Origin: Solirubrobacteraceae bacterium
Lineage (GTDB): Bacteria; Actinomycetota; Thermoleophilia; Solirubrobacterales; Solirubrobacteraceae
Length of the DNA: 62,771 nt
Assembly (NCBI GenBank): GCA_024711025.1
Contig: JANJTP010000049.1
Coordinates: 1-62,771, forward strand
Reading direction: 5' to 3'
Shown here: positions 17,602 to 28,719 of the stretch, one piece after another
Position numbering within the stretch: the first letter of the stretch is position 1
How the letters are laid out: each line of letters starts with the position of its first letter
Made by a program: the position numbers and the translations under genes
The notes under the pieces: model-generated
What the model saw: the letters and a program-made list of their open reading frames with translations, nothing else
Databases searched by the model: none
What the model was told of the DNA's origin: nothing

Positions 17602-17691
17602 CGGAGGGGGAGGGATTCGAACCCTCGGTAGAGGGGTTACCCCTACAACGGTTTTCGAGACCGCCCCGTTCAACCACTCCGGCACCCCTCC
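17602..17691 (-). tRNA. tRNA-Ser (anticodon CGA)
   Basis: Read leftward from GGAGGGGTG, the 90-nt cloverleaf has a 7-bp acceptor stem (GGAGGGG with CCCCTCC), D-arm GAGTGGTTGAAC, anticodon loop CTCGAAA (anticodon CGA, reading UCG), a long class II variable arm (GTAGGGGTAACCCCTCTAC) and T-loop GGTTCGAATCC. The discriminator base is G and CCA is not encoded. The long variable arm confirms serine. It borders the mobile-element region on its 3' side, a classic integration position. Confidence 0.96.
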
Positions 17692-17810
17692 AGGGCGTTC
17701 CGTGGGCTCTCGCACCCTCTCGGATGCTCGGTGTGCCCAGCGGCGCGACGGCGGGGTAAAGGTAGCGGCTCGCGGGGCGTCTCCGTCGCGTCGTGCGGCG
17801 TCCCCCGGCC

Positions 17811-18269
17811 CTAGCGGCCGACGATGCGCGCGATCTCGTGGGCCCGCGCCGGCAGGTCGCCGATCAGCCGGCGAACCTCGGAGAGCCCGGCCCGCAGCTC
17901 GGCGTCGCCGACCTCGACCGGCATCATCGAGTCCTGGAGCGTCCCGAGGTCGTCGTCGGCCTCGCCGACGGCGTCCACGGCGTCGTCGAGCAGCTCGTGC
18001 ACGCTGCGCGACGCCGTGTGCGCGGGCGCGGCGGAGAACGCGCGTCCCGCCAGCCCGAAGCGCTCGGCGAACCCGGCGTGGGTGCGCTTCGCCCGCCCGT
18101 AGGCCGCCTGCGCGGGTCTGAACAGCTCCGCCTCCAGCCGGTCCGCGGTGCCCTCGTCGAGCAGCTCGTAGGCCGCGGTCAGCGACGCGAGCGCCTCGGC
18201 GATCGAGTCGACCGCCTCAGCCAGCGCGTCGAGCAGCTCCTGGCGCGCCTGTGCGCTGACGTATGTCAT
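17811..18269 (-). CDS. helical protein of unknown function
   Basis: 152 aa from the ATG complementary to 18267-18269 (MTYVSAQARQELLDALAEAV). It is almost entirely alpha-helical and rich in Ala, Glu and Leu, with heptad-like spacing (EALASLTAAYELLDEGTADR). There is no signal peptide or membrane segment and no catalytic motif I recognise. It is divergent from the ABC-F gene by ~35 bp, so the promoters overlap. The longer open frame to 18560 runs antisense into the ABC-F gene and is rejected. Confidence 0.65.
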   Translation of the reverse strand: MTYVSAQARQELLDALAEAVDSIAEALASLTAAYELLDEGTADRLEAELFRPAQAAYGRAKRTHAGFAERFGLAGRAFSAAPAHTASRSVHELLDDAVDAVGEADDDLGTLQDSMMPVEVGDAELRAGLSEVRRLIGDLPARAHEIARIVGR

Positions 18270-18303
18270 GTCCTTGAGCCTAGTCCGGCAGGATGCAAGT
18301 GAG

Positions 18304-20094
18304 ATGGCCGCCGCTCGCAACCTCGTCAATCTCAAGGACGTCGGCAAGGGGTTCGGCAGTCGCCCGGTCCTGCGAGACGTCACGCTCGGCGTCTCGGTCG
18401 GCGACCGAATCGGGATCGTCGGCCGCAACGGCGACGGCAAGTCCACGCTCCTGCGCCTCGTCGCCGGGATGGAGGAGCCGGACAGCGGGGTCGTGACGCG
18501 TGCCGGCGGCCTGCGGATCGCGCTGCTCGGCCAGCGCGACCAGCTCGACGGGGGGCGCACGGTCCGCGAGGAGCTGGTGGGCGCGCGGGCCGATCACGAG
18601 TGGGCCGCCGACGCCGCGTTCCGCGCCGTGCTCGACGGACTGCTCGGCGGCGTCGGGGTGAGCGGCCTCCCCGACGGCATGGACACGGCGATCGGCACGC
18701 TGTCCGGCGGCGAGCGCCGGCGCATCGCGCTCGCGCACCTCCTGCTGGACCGGCCCGATCTGCTTCTGCTCGACGAGCCGACCAACCACCTCGACGTCGA
18801 GGGCGTCGACTGGCTCGCGCGGCACCTGGCGGCCCGCCGCGGCTCGCTGCTCGTCGTGACCCACGACCGCTGGTTCCTGGACGCCGTGTGCACCGCGACC
18901 TGGGAGGTCTCGGACACGGCGATCCACCAGTACGACGGCGGCTACGCGGCGTACGTGCTCGCCCGCGCCGAGCGCGACCGCCAGGCCGCGGCCCGCGACG
19001 ATCGCCGCCGCCAGCTTCTGCGCAAGGAGCTGGCGTGGCTAAGGCGCGGTCCGCCGGCGCGAACCAGCAAGCCGAAGTTCCGCATCGAAGCGGCGAGCGC
19101 GCTGATCGCCGACGAGCCCGAGGTGCGCGATCGCGTGGAGCTGCTGCGGTTCGCGACGGCGCGGCTCGGCGATCGGGTGCTGGAGGCCGTCGGAGTGTCG
19201 CTGGCCTTCGGCGAGAGGCGCCTGCTGCGCAACGTGACCTGGCGCCTGGGGCCGGGCGATCGCGTCGGGCTCGTCGGCGTCAACGGCTCGGGGAAGACGA
19301 CGCTGCTGCGGCTTCTCGCGGGCGAGCTCGAGCCGACGTCCGGCACGGTCGAGCGCGGCGCCACCGTCCGGCTCGCGCACCTCTCTCAGGAGGCGGCCGA
19401 GATCCCGGGGCACCTGCGCGTGCTGGAGTCGCTCGAGGAGGTGCGCGGGAGCGCGACGCTCAGCGACGGACGCGAGATCACGGCGGCCCTGCTGTGCGAT
19501 CGCTTCGGCTTTCGCGGCGAGCGCGCGCGCACCCCGGTCGCCGACCTCTCGGGCGGCGAGCGCCGACGGCTTCAGCTCATGCGCCTGCTCATGGGCGAGC
19601 CGAACGTCCTGCTGCTCGACGAGCCGACCAACGACCTCGACATCGACACGCTCACCTCGCTCGAGGACCTGCTCGACGGCTGGCCGGGCACGCTGGTCGT
19701 CGTGAGCCACGACCGGTACTTCGTCGAGCGGGTGTGCGACGACGTCTACGCGCTGACCGGTGACGGCGGGCTGCGCCACGTGCCAGGCGGCATCGATCAG
19801 TACCTCGTCGAGCTGCACGAGACCGCGGCCGAGCCTGCGGCGCTCGGCCGGCACAAGCCGCCGCCGTCCGCCGGCGCGACCCAGCGGGCCGCGCGCAAGG
19901 ACATGCGGCGCATCGAGCGCGAGCTCGAGCGCCTCGGCCGGCGGGAGGCGGAGCTGCACGACGAGATGGCGGCCAGTGCCACCGACCACGTGCGGCTTGG
20001 CGAGCTGAACGCCCAGCTCGGCGCGCTCGCCGGCGAGCTCCGAAGCTTCGAGTCCGAGTGGATCGAGGCGGCGGAGACGGCCGAAGGGCAGTAG
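18304..20094 (+). CDS. ABC-F family ATPase
   Basis: 597 aa from ATG 18304 (MAAARNLVNLKDVGKGFGSR). Two ABC cassettes without membrane segments: Walker A GRNGDGKST and GVNGSGKTT, signature LSGGERRRIAL and LSGGERRRLQL, Walker B LLLLDEPTNHLD and LLLDEPTNDLD. A linker of ~80 residues (~230-300) and a charged coiled-coil C-terminus (RKDMRRIERELERLGRREAE) resemble Uup-type proteins. ABC-F proteins act on the ribosome, in translation-factor or antibiotic-protection roles. The subgroup cannot be settled by eye. Confidence 0.93.
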   Translation: MAAARNLVNLKDVGKGFGSRPVLRDVTLGVSVGDRIGIVGRNGDGKSTLLRLVAGMEEPDSGVVTRAGGLRIALLGQRDQLDGGRTVREELVGARADHEWAADAAFRAVLDGLLGGVGVSGLPDGMDTAIGTLSGGERRRIALAHLLLDRPDLLLLDEPTNHLDVEGVDWLARHLAARRGSLLVVTHDRWFLDAVCTATWEVSDTAIHQYDGGYAAYVLARAERDRQAAARDDRRRQLLRKELAWLRRGPPARTSKPKFRIEAASALIADEPEVRDRVELLRFATARLGDRVLEAVGVSLAFGERRLLRNVTWRLGPGDRVGLVGVNGSGKTTLLRLLAGELEPTSGTVERGATVRLAHLSQEAAEIPGHLRVLESLEEVRGSATLSDGREITAALLCDRFGFRGERARTPVADLSGGERRRLQLMRLLMGEPNVLLLDEPTNDLDIDTLTSLEDLLDGWPGTLVVVSHDRYFVERVCDDVYALTGDGGLRHVPGGIDQYLVELHETAAEPAALGRHKPPPSAGATQRAARKDMRRIERELERLGRREAELHDEMAASATDHVRLGELNAQLGALAGELRSFESEWIEAAETAEGQ

Positions 20095-20137
20095 CCGCTC
20101 GCTTGCGGGCCCGGCGTCGGCCCGGCACGATGGCGCG

Positions 20138-20644
20138 ATGCCCGATCCGAACATCCACTCTCCCATCTGGGACGAGCTGCCGCCCGGCCTCGCGCCGGGG
20201 GCGCGGTTCGCGCGCCTGGGGCCGAAGATCGGCGCGCGGTCGCTTGGCGCGACGCTCTACGAGCTCGAGCCGGGCGCCGTCATCGCGCCGTATCACCTGC
20301 ATCACGGGACCGAGGAGATGCTCATCGTGCTCTCGGGCTCGCCGCGCCTGCGCACACCCGAGGGGGAGCGCGACGTCGAGCCCGGATGCGTCGTCGCGTT
20401 CCCCGTCGGCCCCGACGGCGCCCACACGCTCAGCAACGCCGGCGCCGAGCCGGCGCGATTCCTGCTGATCTCGGCGAGCCGCTTCCCTGACGTCGTCGAG
20501 TACCCCGACACTGGCGCCCTGCTCGCCGTGATCGGCCCCGGCCATGGGCGGGCCTTCCGCGCCCAGGGCGAGGGCCCTTACTGGGAGCTGATGGCCGAGG
20601 CGCACGCCCGGGCTGCCGAGCTCGACGAGGGCGAGCCCGGCTGA
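20138..20644 (+). CDS. cupin-domain protein
   Basis: 168 aa. A cupin barrel with GATLYELEPGAVIAPYHLHH, EEMLIVLSGSPRLRTPEGE, then FPVGPDGAHTLSNAG supplies the metal ligands (His-x-His, Glu, His). Such single-domain cupins bind a metal and may be isomerases, dioxygenases or small-molecule binders; the substrate is unknown. It starts 43 bp after the ABC-F stop, so co-transcription is possible. Confidence 0.85.
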   Translation: MPDPNIHSPIWDELPPGLAPGARFARLGPKIGARSLGATLYELEPGAVIAPYHLHHGTEEMLIVLSGSPRLRTPEGERDVEPGCVVAFPVGPDGAHTLSNAGAEPARFLLISASRFPDVVEYPDTGALLAVIGPGHGRAFRAQGEGPYWELMAEAHARAAELDEGEPG

Positions 20645-20715
20645 GCGCAGGAGGGCCCCGACGGCGACGTGGAGCGGTCGGCCGTCTCTGCGGATACGGT
20701 CCCGTTCGAGGAGGG

Positions 20716-23405
<2,690 letters not shown>

Positions 23406-23459
23406 TCATGCCCCGTCGCACGGAACTTCGGCCCTACCCTGGTGTTCTCAGGTACGGCG

Positions 23460-24821
23460 ATGCGCCCGTGCGTGCCGCTGATCCTCCGCCCGATGCTCCG
23501 CTCCCTCCGCCGCGCGCCCATCGCACTGCTCGTCGCGCTCGCGGTGCCGCTCACGCTGCCCGGCGTCGCACCCGCGTTCGAGATCGAGCCGAACCAGGTC
23601 GTCGTCAAGTGGGCGCCGGGCTCGGACGCCCGCACGGCCCAGGCGACCGGCGACGCGCCGACCGTGCTGAAGGTCAGGAGCGTCAGCGGCGCGCTGCGCG
23701 GGCTGCGCCGGCGCAGCGACGTCGTCTACGCCGTGCCGAACGTCCGCGCGCGCGCCGCCCAGGACGGCTACATACCGAACGACCCGGGCCGTGCCGCGGG
23801 GGTCGCCGGCGGCTGGCAGCAGTCGCAATGGAACTTCGCGGGGCCGTTCAGCGTCAACGCGCCGAAGGCCTGGGCGAACGCGATCGCCGCGCGGGTGCCG
23901 GGGGGCCGGGGCGTACGGATCGCGGTGCTCGACACGGGCGTGGCGTATCGGACGAAGCCGCCATACCGGATCTCACCGGACTTCCGCACGCGCGGCCACT
24001 TCGTTCGCGGCTACGACTTCGTCGCGCGCGACGGCTACCCAACCGACCGCAACGGCCACGGCACGCACGTGGCCGGGACGATCGGCGAGGCGACCAACAA
24101 CGGCATAGCCCTGACCGGCCTTGCGTATGGGGCGCGGATCATGCCGGTCCGCGTGCTCGACGCGGCCGGTGAGGGGAACGCCTCCGACATCGCCTCCGGG
24201 ATCCGCTTCGCCGCCAGGCGGGGCGCCCAGGTGATCAACCTCAGCCTCGAGTTCGACGCCGACGTCGGCGCCGCCGACATCCCCCAGGTGCTCGACGCGA
24301 TCGCGTACGCCCGCCGACGGGGCGCGATCCTGGTCGCCGCGTCGGGCAATGAGGGCCACGGCCGCGTCGCGTACCCGGCACGCGCGAAGGGCGTCGTGTC
24401 GGTCGGCGCGACGACCGAGCGCGGCTGCGTGTCGGAGTTCTCCAACTACGGAAGCGGGCTCGACCTGGTGGCCCCCGGCGGCGGCGCCGACGCCGCGCTC
24501 GCGGGCGACGCCGGCTGCAGGCCCGATCTGGCGCCGGGCCGCAACATCTTCCAGGTCACGCTGCTCGGCTCGAGCCTGGGCACGTTCGGCATCCCGCTGA
24601 GCTACGAGGGGACGTCGATGGCGACCCCGCACGTCTCGGCCGCGGCCGCGCTCGTCATCGCGACGAAGGTGATCGGCCGCCGGCCCAGCCCGACGGCGAT
24701 CGAGAGCCACCTGAAGCGAACCGCTCGCGACCTCGGCCCGCCGGGCTACGACCGTCGCTACGGCTGGGGGCTGCTCGACGCCGCGGCGGCGACCGCCGGC
24801 GCGGGCGCGGGCGTCGGCTGA
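23460..24821 (+). CDS. secreted subtilisin-like serine protease (S8)
   Basis: About 453 aa from ATG 23460; an internal ATG at 23493 (MLRSLRRAPIALL) is an alternative just before the signal peptide core (ALLVALAVPLTLPGVAPAFE). A short inhibitor-like propeptide follows (VVKWAPGSDARTAQ...VVYAVPNVRARA). The catalytic triad is complete: Asp in IAVLDTGVAYR, His in NGHGTHVAGTIG, Ser in YEGTSMATPHVSAA. It would be exported and act on extracellular protein. Confidence 0.92.
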   Translation: MRPCVPLILRPMLRSLRRAPIALLVALAVPLTLPGVAPAFEIEPNQVVVKWAPGSDARTAQATGDAPTVLKVRSVSGALRGLRRRSDVVYAVPNVRARAAQDGYIPNDPGRAAGVAGGWQQSQWNFAGPFSVNAPKAWANAIAARVPGGRGVRIAVLDTGVAYRTKPPYRISPDFRTRGHFVRGYDFVARDGYPTDRNGHGTHVAGTIGEATNNGIALTGLAYGARIMPVRVLDAAGEGNASDIASGIRFAARRGAQVINLSLEFDADVGAADIPQVLDAIAYARRRGAILVAASGNEGHGRVAYPARAKGVVSVGATTERGCVSEFSNYGSGLDLVAPGGGADAALAGDAGCRPDLAPGRNIFQVTLLGSSLGTFGIPLSYEGTSMATPHVSAAAALVIATKVIGRRPSPTAIESHLKRTARDLGPPGYDRRYGWGLLDAAAATAGAGAGVG

Positions 24822-24920
24822 GCAAGCGCTGCGCCACGCTCCTTGCCGCGGCGCGGCGCCGGCGCCGCAGGGCGACGATCCCTCCGGCGCCCCCTCAGCT
24901 CCGCGCCCGCGCCCACGCCG

Positions 24921-25364
24921 TCAGGTCGTGCGGATGATCAGCACCGAGCAGGGCGCGTGGTGGCTGACCTTGTTCGGCACCGAACCGAGCAGGAAGCGCT
25001 TGGCGCCCGTCATGCCCTTGTTGCCGACGACGATCAGGTCGGCGCCCGTCTCCTCGGCGACGTCGAGGATCGCGTCGGCGGGGTCGCCCTGGCGCGCGTA
25101 CGTCGCGACCGGTACGCCGGCCTGCTCAGCCTGCACGGCGGCGGCCGCGAGGTTCGCGTCCACGTCCTCGCGCGGGTTGATCGACCACTCGACGTCGGTC
25201 GGTGCCTGCTGGGCCTCGACCCGCAGCCGCGATCCCGCGACGGGCTCGTAGGCGCTGACCACCTCCAGCCGGGCTCCGAGCCGCGCGGCGAGCTCGATCG
25301 ACTGGCGGACGGCCTCCGAGGCGGTATCCGACCCGTCGGTGCCGACGACGATCACGGAGAGCAT
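24921..25364 (-). CDS. universal stress protein (UspA family)
   Basis: 147 aa. Begins MLSVIVVGTDGSDTASEAVR; the ATP-binding motif GNKGMTGAKRFLLGSVPNKV (G-2x-G-9x-G(S)) is intact, so it probably binds ATP. It ends HHAPCSVLIIRTT as typical Usp proteins do. Cytoplasmic; role in stress or dormancy is inferred from the family. Confidence 0.92.
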   Translation of the reverse strand: MLSVIVVGTDGSDTASEAVRQSIELAARLGARLEVVSAYEPVAGSRLRVEAQQAPTDVEWSINPREDVDANLAAAAVQAEQAGVPVATYARQGDPADAILDVAEETGADLIVVGNKGMTGAKRFLLGSVPNKVSHHAPCSVLIIRTT

Positions 25365-25434
25365 CGTGGCGATCCTATCCGCGGCCTCGAGCGGCGTCGA
25401 CGCGATCCACCGCTCAAGGGGTCCGCGACCGGGC

Positions 25435-25521
25435 TCACGCGAGCTTCACGATCGCCACGACGATCCCGACCAGCACGACGACGACGATGAGGGCCTGCAT
25501 CCAGAGGAGGAACGGCGACAT
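25435..25521 (-). CDS. 28-residue single-span membrane peptide
   Basis: A short ORF from the ATG complementary to 25519-25521: MSPFLLWMQALIVVVVLVGI then VVAIVKLA and stop. Residues 3-25 form one transmembrane helix with a terminal lysine. No known family. It fills a stretch between two larger genes where no alternative coding is visible, and its composition (valine/isoleucine-rich) would be unusual for chance sequence here. Confidence 0.45.
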   Translation of the reverse strand: MSPFLLWMQALIVVVVLVGIVVAIVKLA

Positions 25522-25566
25522 GATCGGTCAGGGTACGGTCCGATCGCGTCCGTAGGATCGCGGCGA

Positions 25567-25755
25567 ATGGCCCCCGACAGCGCGCCGTCGCCCGGCCCGC
25601 CGCCGCGCGACCCGACCGCCCCGGCCCGCCTGCTCGACGCGGCGGCCGAGGTCGGCCTGCGTGTCGAACGCGCCCACCGACGCCTCGACGAGCTCGACAT
25701 CGCACTCGAGCGGCTCGCTGCGGCACTCGCCGGCGCGCCGACGCGGGGGGCGTAG
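25567..25755 (+). CDS. small hypothetical protein
   Basis: 62 aa. A proline-rich N-terminus (APSPGPPPRDPTAPAR) is followed by a predicted amphipathic helix (LRVERAHRRLDELDIALERL). No motif I recognise. It could be chance coding in GC-rich DNA, but the helix with leucine heptads looks real. Divergent from the 28-residue peptide. Confidence 0.35.
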   Translation: MAPDSAPSPGPPPRDPTAPARLLDAAAEVGLRVERAHRRLDELDIALERLAAALAGAPTRGA

Positions 25756-25800
25756 CGGCCTCCGTTTCCGATGCCGATCGTGCGCCCGAGCGCGGTGCGC

Positions 25801-26277
25801 CTACTCGCGGAGCTTCGCGTTGATCTGGCCGATCGTCCGCCCGAGCGCCGCACTTGCCTTCGACGTGTCCTTCGCCAGCTCGGCCTGCGCGGCGGCGATC
25901 GCCTCCGGGCTCCGGGAGGAGAGCGCGTCGCGGGCCTCTCGCACGACCTCGCCGTAGCCGGCGATCTCACGCGCCAGGCGGGCGTGCAGGCTGCGCACCT
26001 CCCCGGGCGGCTCGATGTCGCCGAGCTCGCTCACGGTCTCGCCGATCGCCTCGTCGAAGCCCTCGAGCGTGCGACGGTCCTGGGCCCGTGTGCTCGACCT
26101 GGTGATCTGCGACGAAAGCCGCTCGAACGACGCCACGAACCGCCGCTGCGCGCTGTTGACCTGGTCCACGTACGCGTTCCGGGGCTTGACGTCGTCACCG
26201 CACCCGGCGGCGGGCAGCAGCGCAAGCGCCGTCAGCAGGGCTGCGCCCATGGTCCTTCGCCCGATGGCGGCTCGCAT
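25801..26277 (-). CDS. lipoprotein of unknown function
   Basis: 158 aa from the ATG complementary to 26275-26277. A lipobox LLPAAGC puts the lipidated cysteine at residue 26. The mature part is helical and charged (RFVASFERLSSQITRSSTRA, EAIAAAQAELAKDTSKASAA), resembling small extracytoplasmic helical bundles. No enzyme motif. It follows the phosphofructokinase by 23 bp on the same strand and may be co-transcribed. The longer open frame upstream is antisense noise within pfk. Confidence 0.75.
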   Translation of the reverse strand: MRAAIGRRTMGAALLTALALLPAAGCGDDVKPRNAYVDQVNSAQRRFVASFERLSSQITRSSTRAQDRRTLEGFDEAIGETVSELGDIEPPGEVRSLHARLAREIAGYGEVVREARDALSSRSPEAIAAAQAELAKDTSKASAALGRTIGQINAKLRE

Positions 26278-26300
26278 CGTCAGGGACCTCGCCGGCCGGG

Positions 26301-27332
26301 TCAGCCGAAGAAGACCTCGGCCGTGGCGTACAGGTCGGGGTCGAGCAGCTTGGGCTCCGCGAGCGCCGCGGCGAGCGGCATCGTCGTGACCTGCGTCCCT
26401 CGCAGCGAGACCATCACGCCGCTCTCGCCACGGCTCAGCGCGTCGATCGCCTCGACTCCGTAGCGGGTGGCGAGCACCCGGTCGAATGCCGTCGGGGTGC
26501 CGCCGCGCTGCACGTGGCCGAGGACGACCATCCGCGACTCGTAGCCGGTCCGCTGCTCGATCTCGCGCTCGAGCCAGGCGGCGATGCCGCCGAGGCGAAC
26601 GTGGCCGAACTCGTCGACCTGCGCGCCCTTCGTCGTCAGCGCCCCCTCGACCGGGTGCGCGCCCTCGCTCGCGACGACGATCGAGAACGAGCGACCCCGC
26701 GCGTGACGTGCCCGCAGGTGGTCGCAGACGTCGTCCAGATCGAACGGCCGCTCCGGCACGAGGATCGCGTCGGCGCCGCCGGCCATGCCCGCGTGGCAGG
26801 CGATCCAGCCGGCGTGGCGGCCCATGACCTCGACGACGAGCACGCGGTTGTGGGACTCCGCGGTCGTGTGCAGCCGGTCGATCGCGTCGGTCGCGATCTG
26901 CACCGCGGTGTCGAAGCCGAACGTGACGTCGGTGCCGTTCAGGTCGTTGTCGATCGTCTTGGGCACGCCGACGACCGGCACGCCGACCGCGGCCAGCCTG
27001 CTCGCCACGCCCAGCGTGTCGTCCCCGCCGATCGGGATGAGCGCGTCGACGCCGACGCGCTCCATCCCGCGGCGCACCAGCTCGGTGCCGTCCGCGTCGC
27101 CCTTGTAGGGGTTCGTGCGCGACGTGCCGAGGATCGTTCCGCCGCGCGGCAGGATCCCGGACGTGCTGTCGACCGTGAGCTCGACGGCGCTGGAGTCGAG
27201 CACGCCCGCCCAGCCGGAGCGGAAGCCGACGAACTCGTGCCCATGGGCCTTGACCCCCTTGCGAACGACCGCGCGGATCACCGCGTTGAGGCCCGGGCAG
27301 TCGCCGCCGCCGGTGAGGATGCCGATGCGCAT
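26301..27332 (-). CDS. 6-phosphofructokinase, PPi-type active site
   Basis: 343 aa. MRIGILTGGGDCPGLNAVIR is the PFK N-terminus. The phosphoryl-donor site reads PIGGDDTLG (residues ~100-108) and the catalytic loop GVPKTIDNDL (~122-131). ATP-dependent enzymes usually have GGDG and PGTIDND; Asp and Lys at these positions mark the pyrophosphate-using or mixed (group III) branch found in actinobacteria. It phosphorylates fructose-6-phosphate in glycolysis, possibly reversibly. MGRHAGWIA supplies substrate-binding residues. Confidence 0.9.
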   Translation of the reverse strand: MRIGILTGGGDCPGLNAVIRAVVRKGVKAHGHEFVGFRSGWAGVLDSSAVELTVDSTSGILPRGGTILGTSRTNPYKGDADGTELVRRGMERVGVDALIPIGGDDTLGVASRLAAVGVPVVGVPKTIDNDLNGTDVTFGFDTAVQIATDAIDRLHTTAESHNRVLVVEVMGRHAGWIACHAGMAGGADAILVPERPFDLDDVCDHLRARHARGRSFSIVVASEGAHPVEGALTTKGAQVDEFGHVRLGGIAAWLEREIEQRTGYESRMVVLGHVQRGGTPTAFDRVLATRYGVEAIDALSRGESGVMVSLRGTQVTTMPLAAALAEPKLLDPDLYATAEVFFG

Positions 27333-27354
27333 CGGCCAATGCTCTCATGCCCCG

Positions 27355-27393
27355 CCGGTGGCCGGCGCGGGGTGTCTCGGGGCCGGCCACCGG
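27355..27393. repeat. perfect 12-bp hairpin between the AI-2E-type gene and pfk
   Basis: CCGGTGGCCGGC (27355-27366) and GCCGGCCACCGG (27382-27393) are exact complements with a 15-nt loop. It falls between the stop of the membrane protein (27439) and the pfk start (27332), both leftward. It may end the upstream transcript or form a 5' leader structure of pfk; no T-run follows. Confidence 0.4.
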
Positions 27394-27438
27394 AGTCGGT
27401 CGGCCGGGGCCCGGGCCCCGGCGCATCCGACGCGCCGA

Positions 27439-28629
27439 TCAGCCGGTCTGCGGTTCCGGCGGCTCGCCGCCGCCCTCCCCCCGACCGCGCTCTCGGCCGC
27501 GCTCGGGGTGCAGCTCGTCGCGAACGACCTCCAGGCGCCCCTCGAGCCGGAAGCGCCACCACTCCTGCAGCGCGATCTGGATCGTCGCCGCCACGGGGAT
27601 CGCGAGCAGCGCCCCGACGACGCCGAACAGCGTCGCCCCGAACAGCACCGACACCAGGACGATGAACGGCTCGAGCTCGACGGCGCGCTTCTGGATCTGC
27701 GGCTGCACGACGTAGTTCTCGAACTGCTGGTAGGCGACGGCGAAGGCGGCCCAGACGATCGTGTCCGTCGGGAAGTCGTTGAACAGCGTCACGAGCCCGA
27801 CGATGACGGCGGCGAGAGTCGCGCCGACCAGCGGCAGCAGGTCGAACAGCCCGACGAGCACCGCGAGGGCGCCCGCGAACGGGACGTCGAGCACGCTCAG
27901 CAGGATGAACGTCGCGGTCGCGGCGATCGTGGCCTGCACGATCGCGCCGCCGACGTAGTTGCCGACGGCATTCGCGATCCGGTCGAGCCCGCCGCGCAGC
28001 GCGCTCGCGTGGCGCGCGCCGCGCAGATCGATCGCGGCGTCGATCCAGACGCGTCCTCGCGCGACCATGAAGATGCTCAGGACGAAGATCGTGAAGCCCG
28101 CGAAGACCGAGCTGATGAGCCCGCTGCCGAGGTCGCGCAGGACGCCGGCCGCCTCGGGGATCTTCGCCGGCAGGTCGGCCGCGATCTCGTTGAGCCGCTC
28201 CGTCACGCCCAGGTCGGCGTTCAGCCGGCGCAGCTGCGGGTTGTCCTCGACGTACCGCTGGACGTCCTGCGCGTAGGTGGGCAGGTCCTGGACGAGGTTC
28301 ACGCCCTGCCGTACGAGCGGCGGCACGATCACCGCCGCGATCGCCACCGGCACGAGCAGGACGGCGAGGTAGACGATCGTGATCGCGAGCCCGCGGCGCA
28401 TCCGCCGCGCCAGCAGGTTCACCGGGCCCGAGAGCGCGATCGCCAGGAACATCGCGATCAGCATCCACGCGATCGGCTGCCACAGGAGCCGCAGCACGAG
28501 CAGCGTGAACACGACGGCGAGCACGATGAGGACGATGCGCAGGATCACGCGCGTCGTCGGAGCGTCGCCCTCGCGACCGGGCTCCCCGAGCAGCACTGTC
28601 GCGGCGTCGTGTGGCGGCGGTGCGGGCAT
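27439..28629 (-). CDS. AI-2E family transporter (PerM-like membrane protein)
   Basis: 396 aa with about eight membrane segments: two near the N-terminus (VILRIVLIVLAVVFTLLVLR; IAWMLIAMFLAIALSGPV), then VYLAVLLVPVAIAAVIVPPL, and a helical loop (residues ~100-160). The conserved GLFDLLPLVGATLAAVIVGL and the ENYVVQPQI motif identify the AI-2E/UPF0118 family. Possible roles include export of a small signal or Na/H exchange; which one is unclear. The C-terminus is charged. Confidence 0.88.
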   Translation of the reverse strand: MPAPPPHDAATVLLGEPGREGDAPTTRVILRIVLIVLAVVFTLLVLRLLWQPIAWMLIAMFLAIALSGPVNLLARRMRRGLAITIVYLAVLLVPVAIAAVIVPPLVRQGVNLVQDLPTYAQDVQRYVEDNPQLRRLNADLGVTERLNEIAADLPAKIPEAAGVLRDLGSGLISSVFAGFTIFVLSIFMVARGRVWIDAAIDLRGARHASALRGGLDRIANAVGNYVGGAIVQATIAATATFILLSVLDVPFAGALAVLVGLFDLLPLVGATLAAVIVGLVTLFNDFPTDTIVWAAFAVAYQQFENYVVQPQIQKRAVELEPFIVLVSVLFGATLFGVVGALLAIPVAATIQIALQEWWRFRLEGRLEVVRDELHPERGRERGRGEGGGEPPEPQTG

Positions 28630-28719
28630 GGAGTCAGGCGCCGGGCGCCCGCCACGGCCTTTCGACGCCGGCGTGCCGTTTCCCTTCCGCCCCGCCCTGC
28701 GCCCGGGGCCGCGCCGCGG

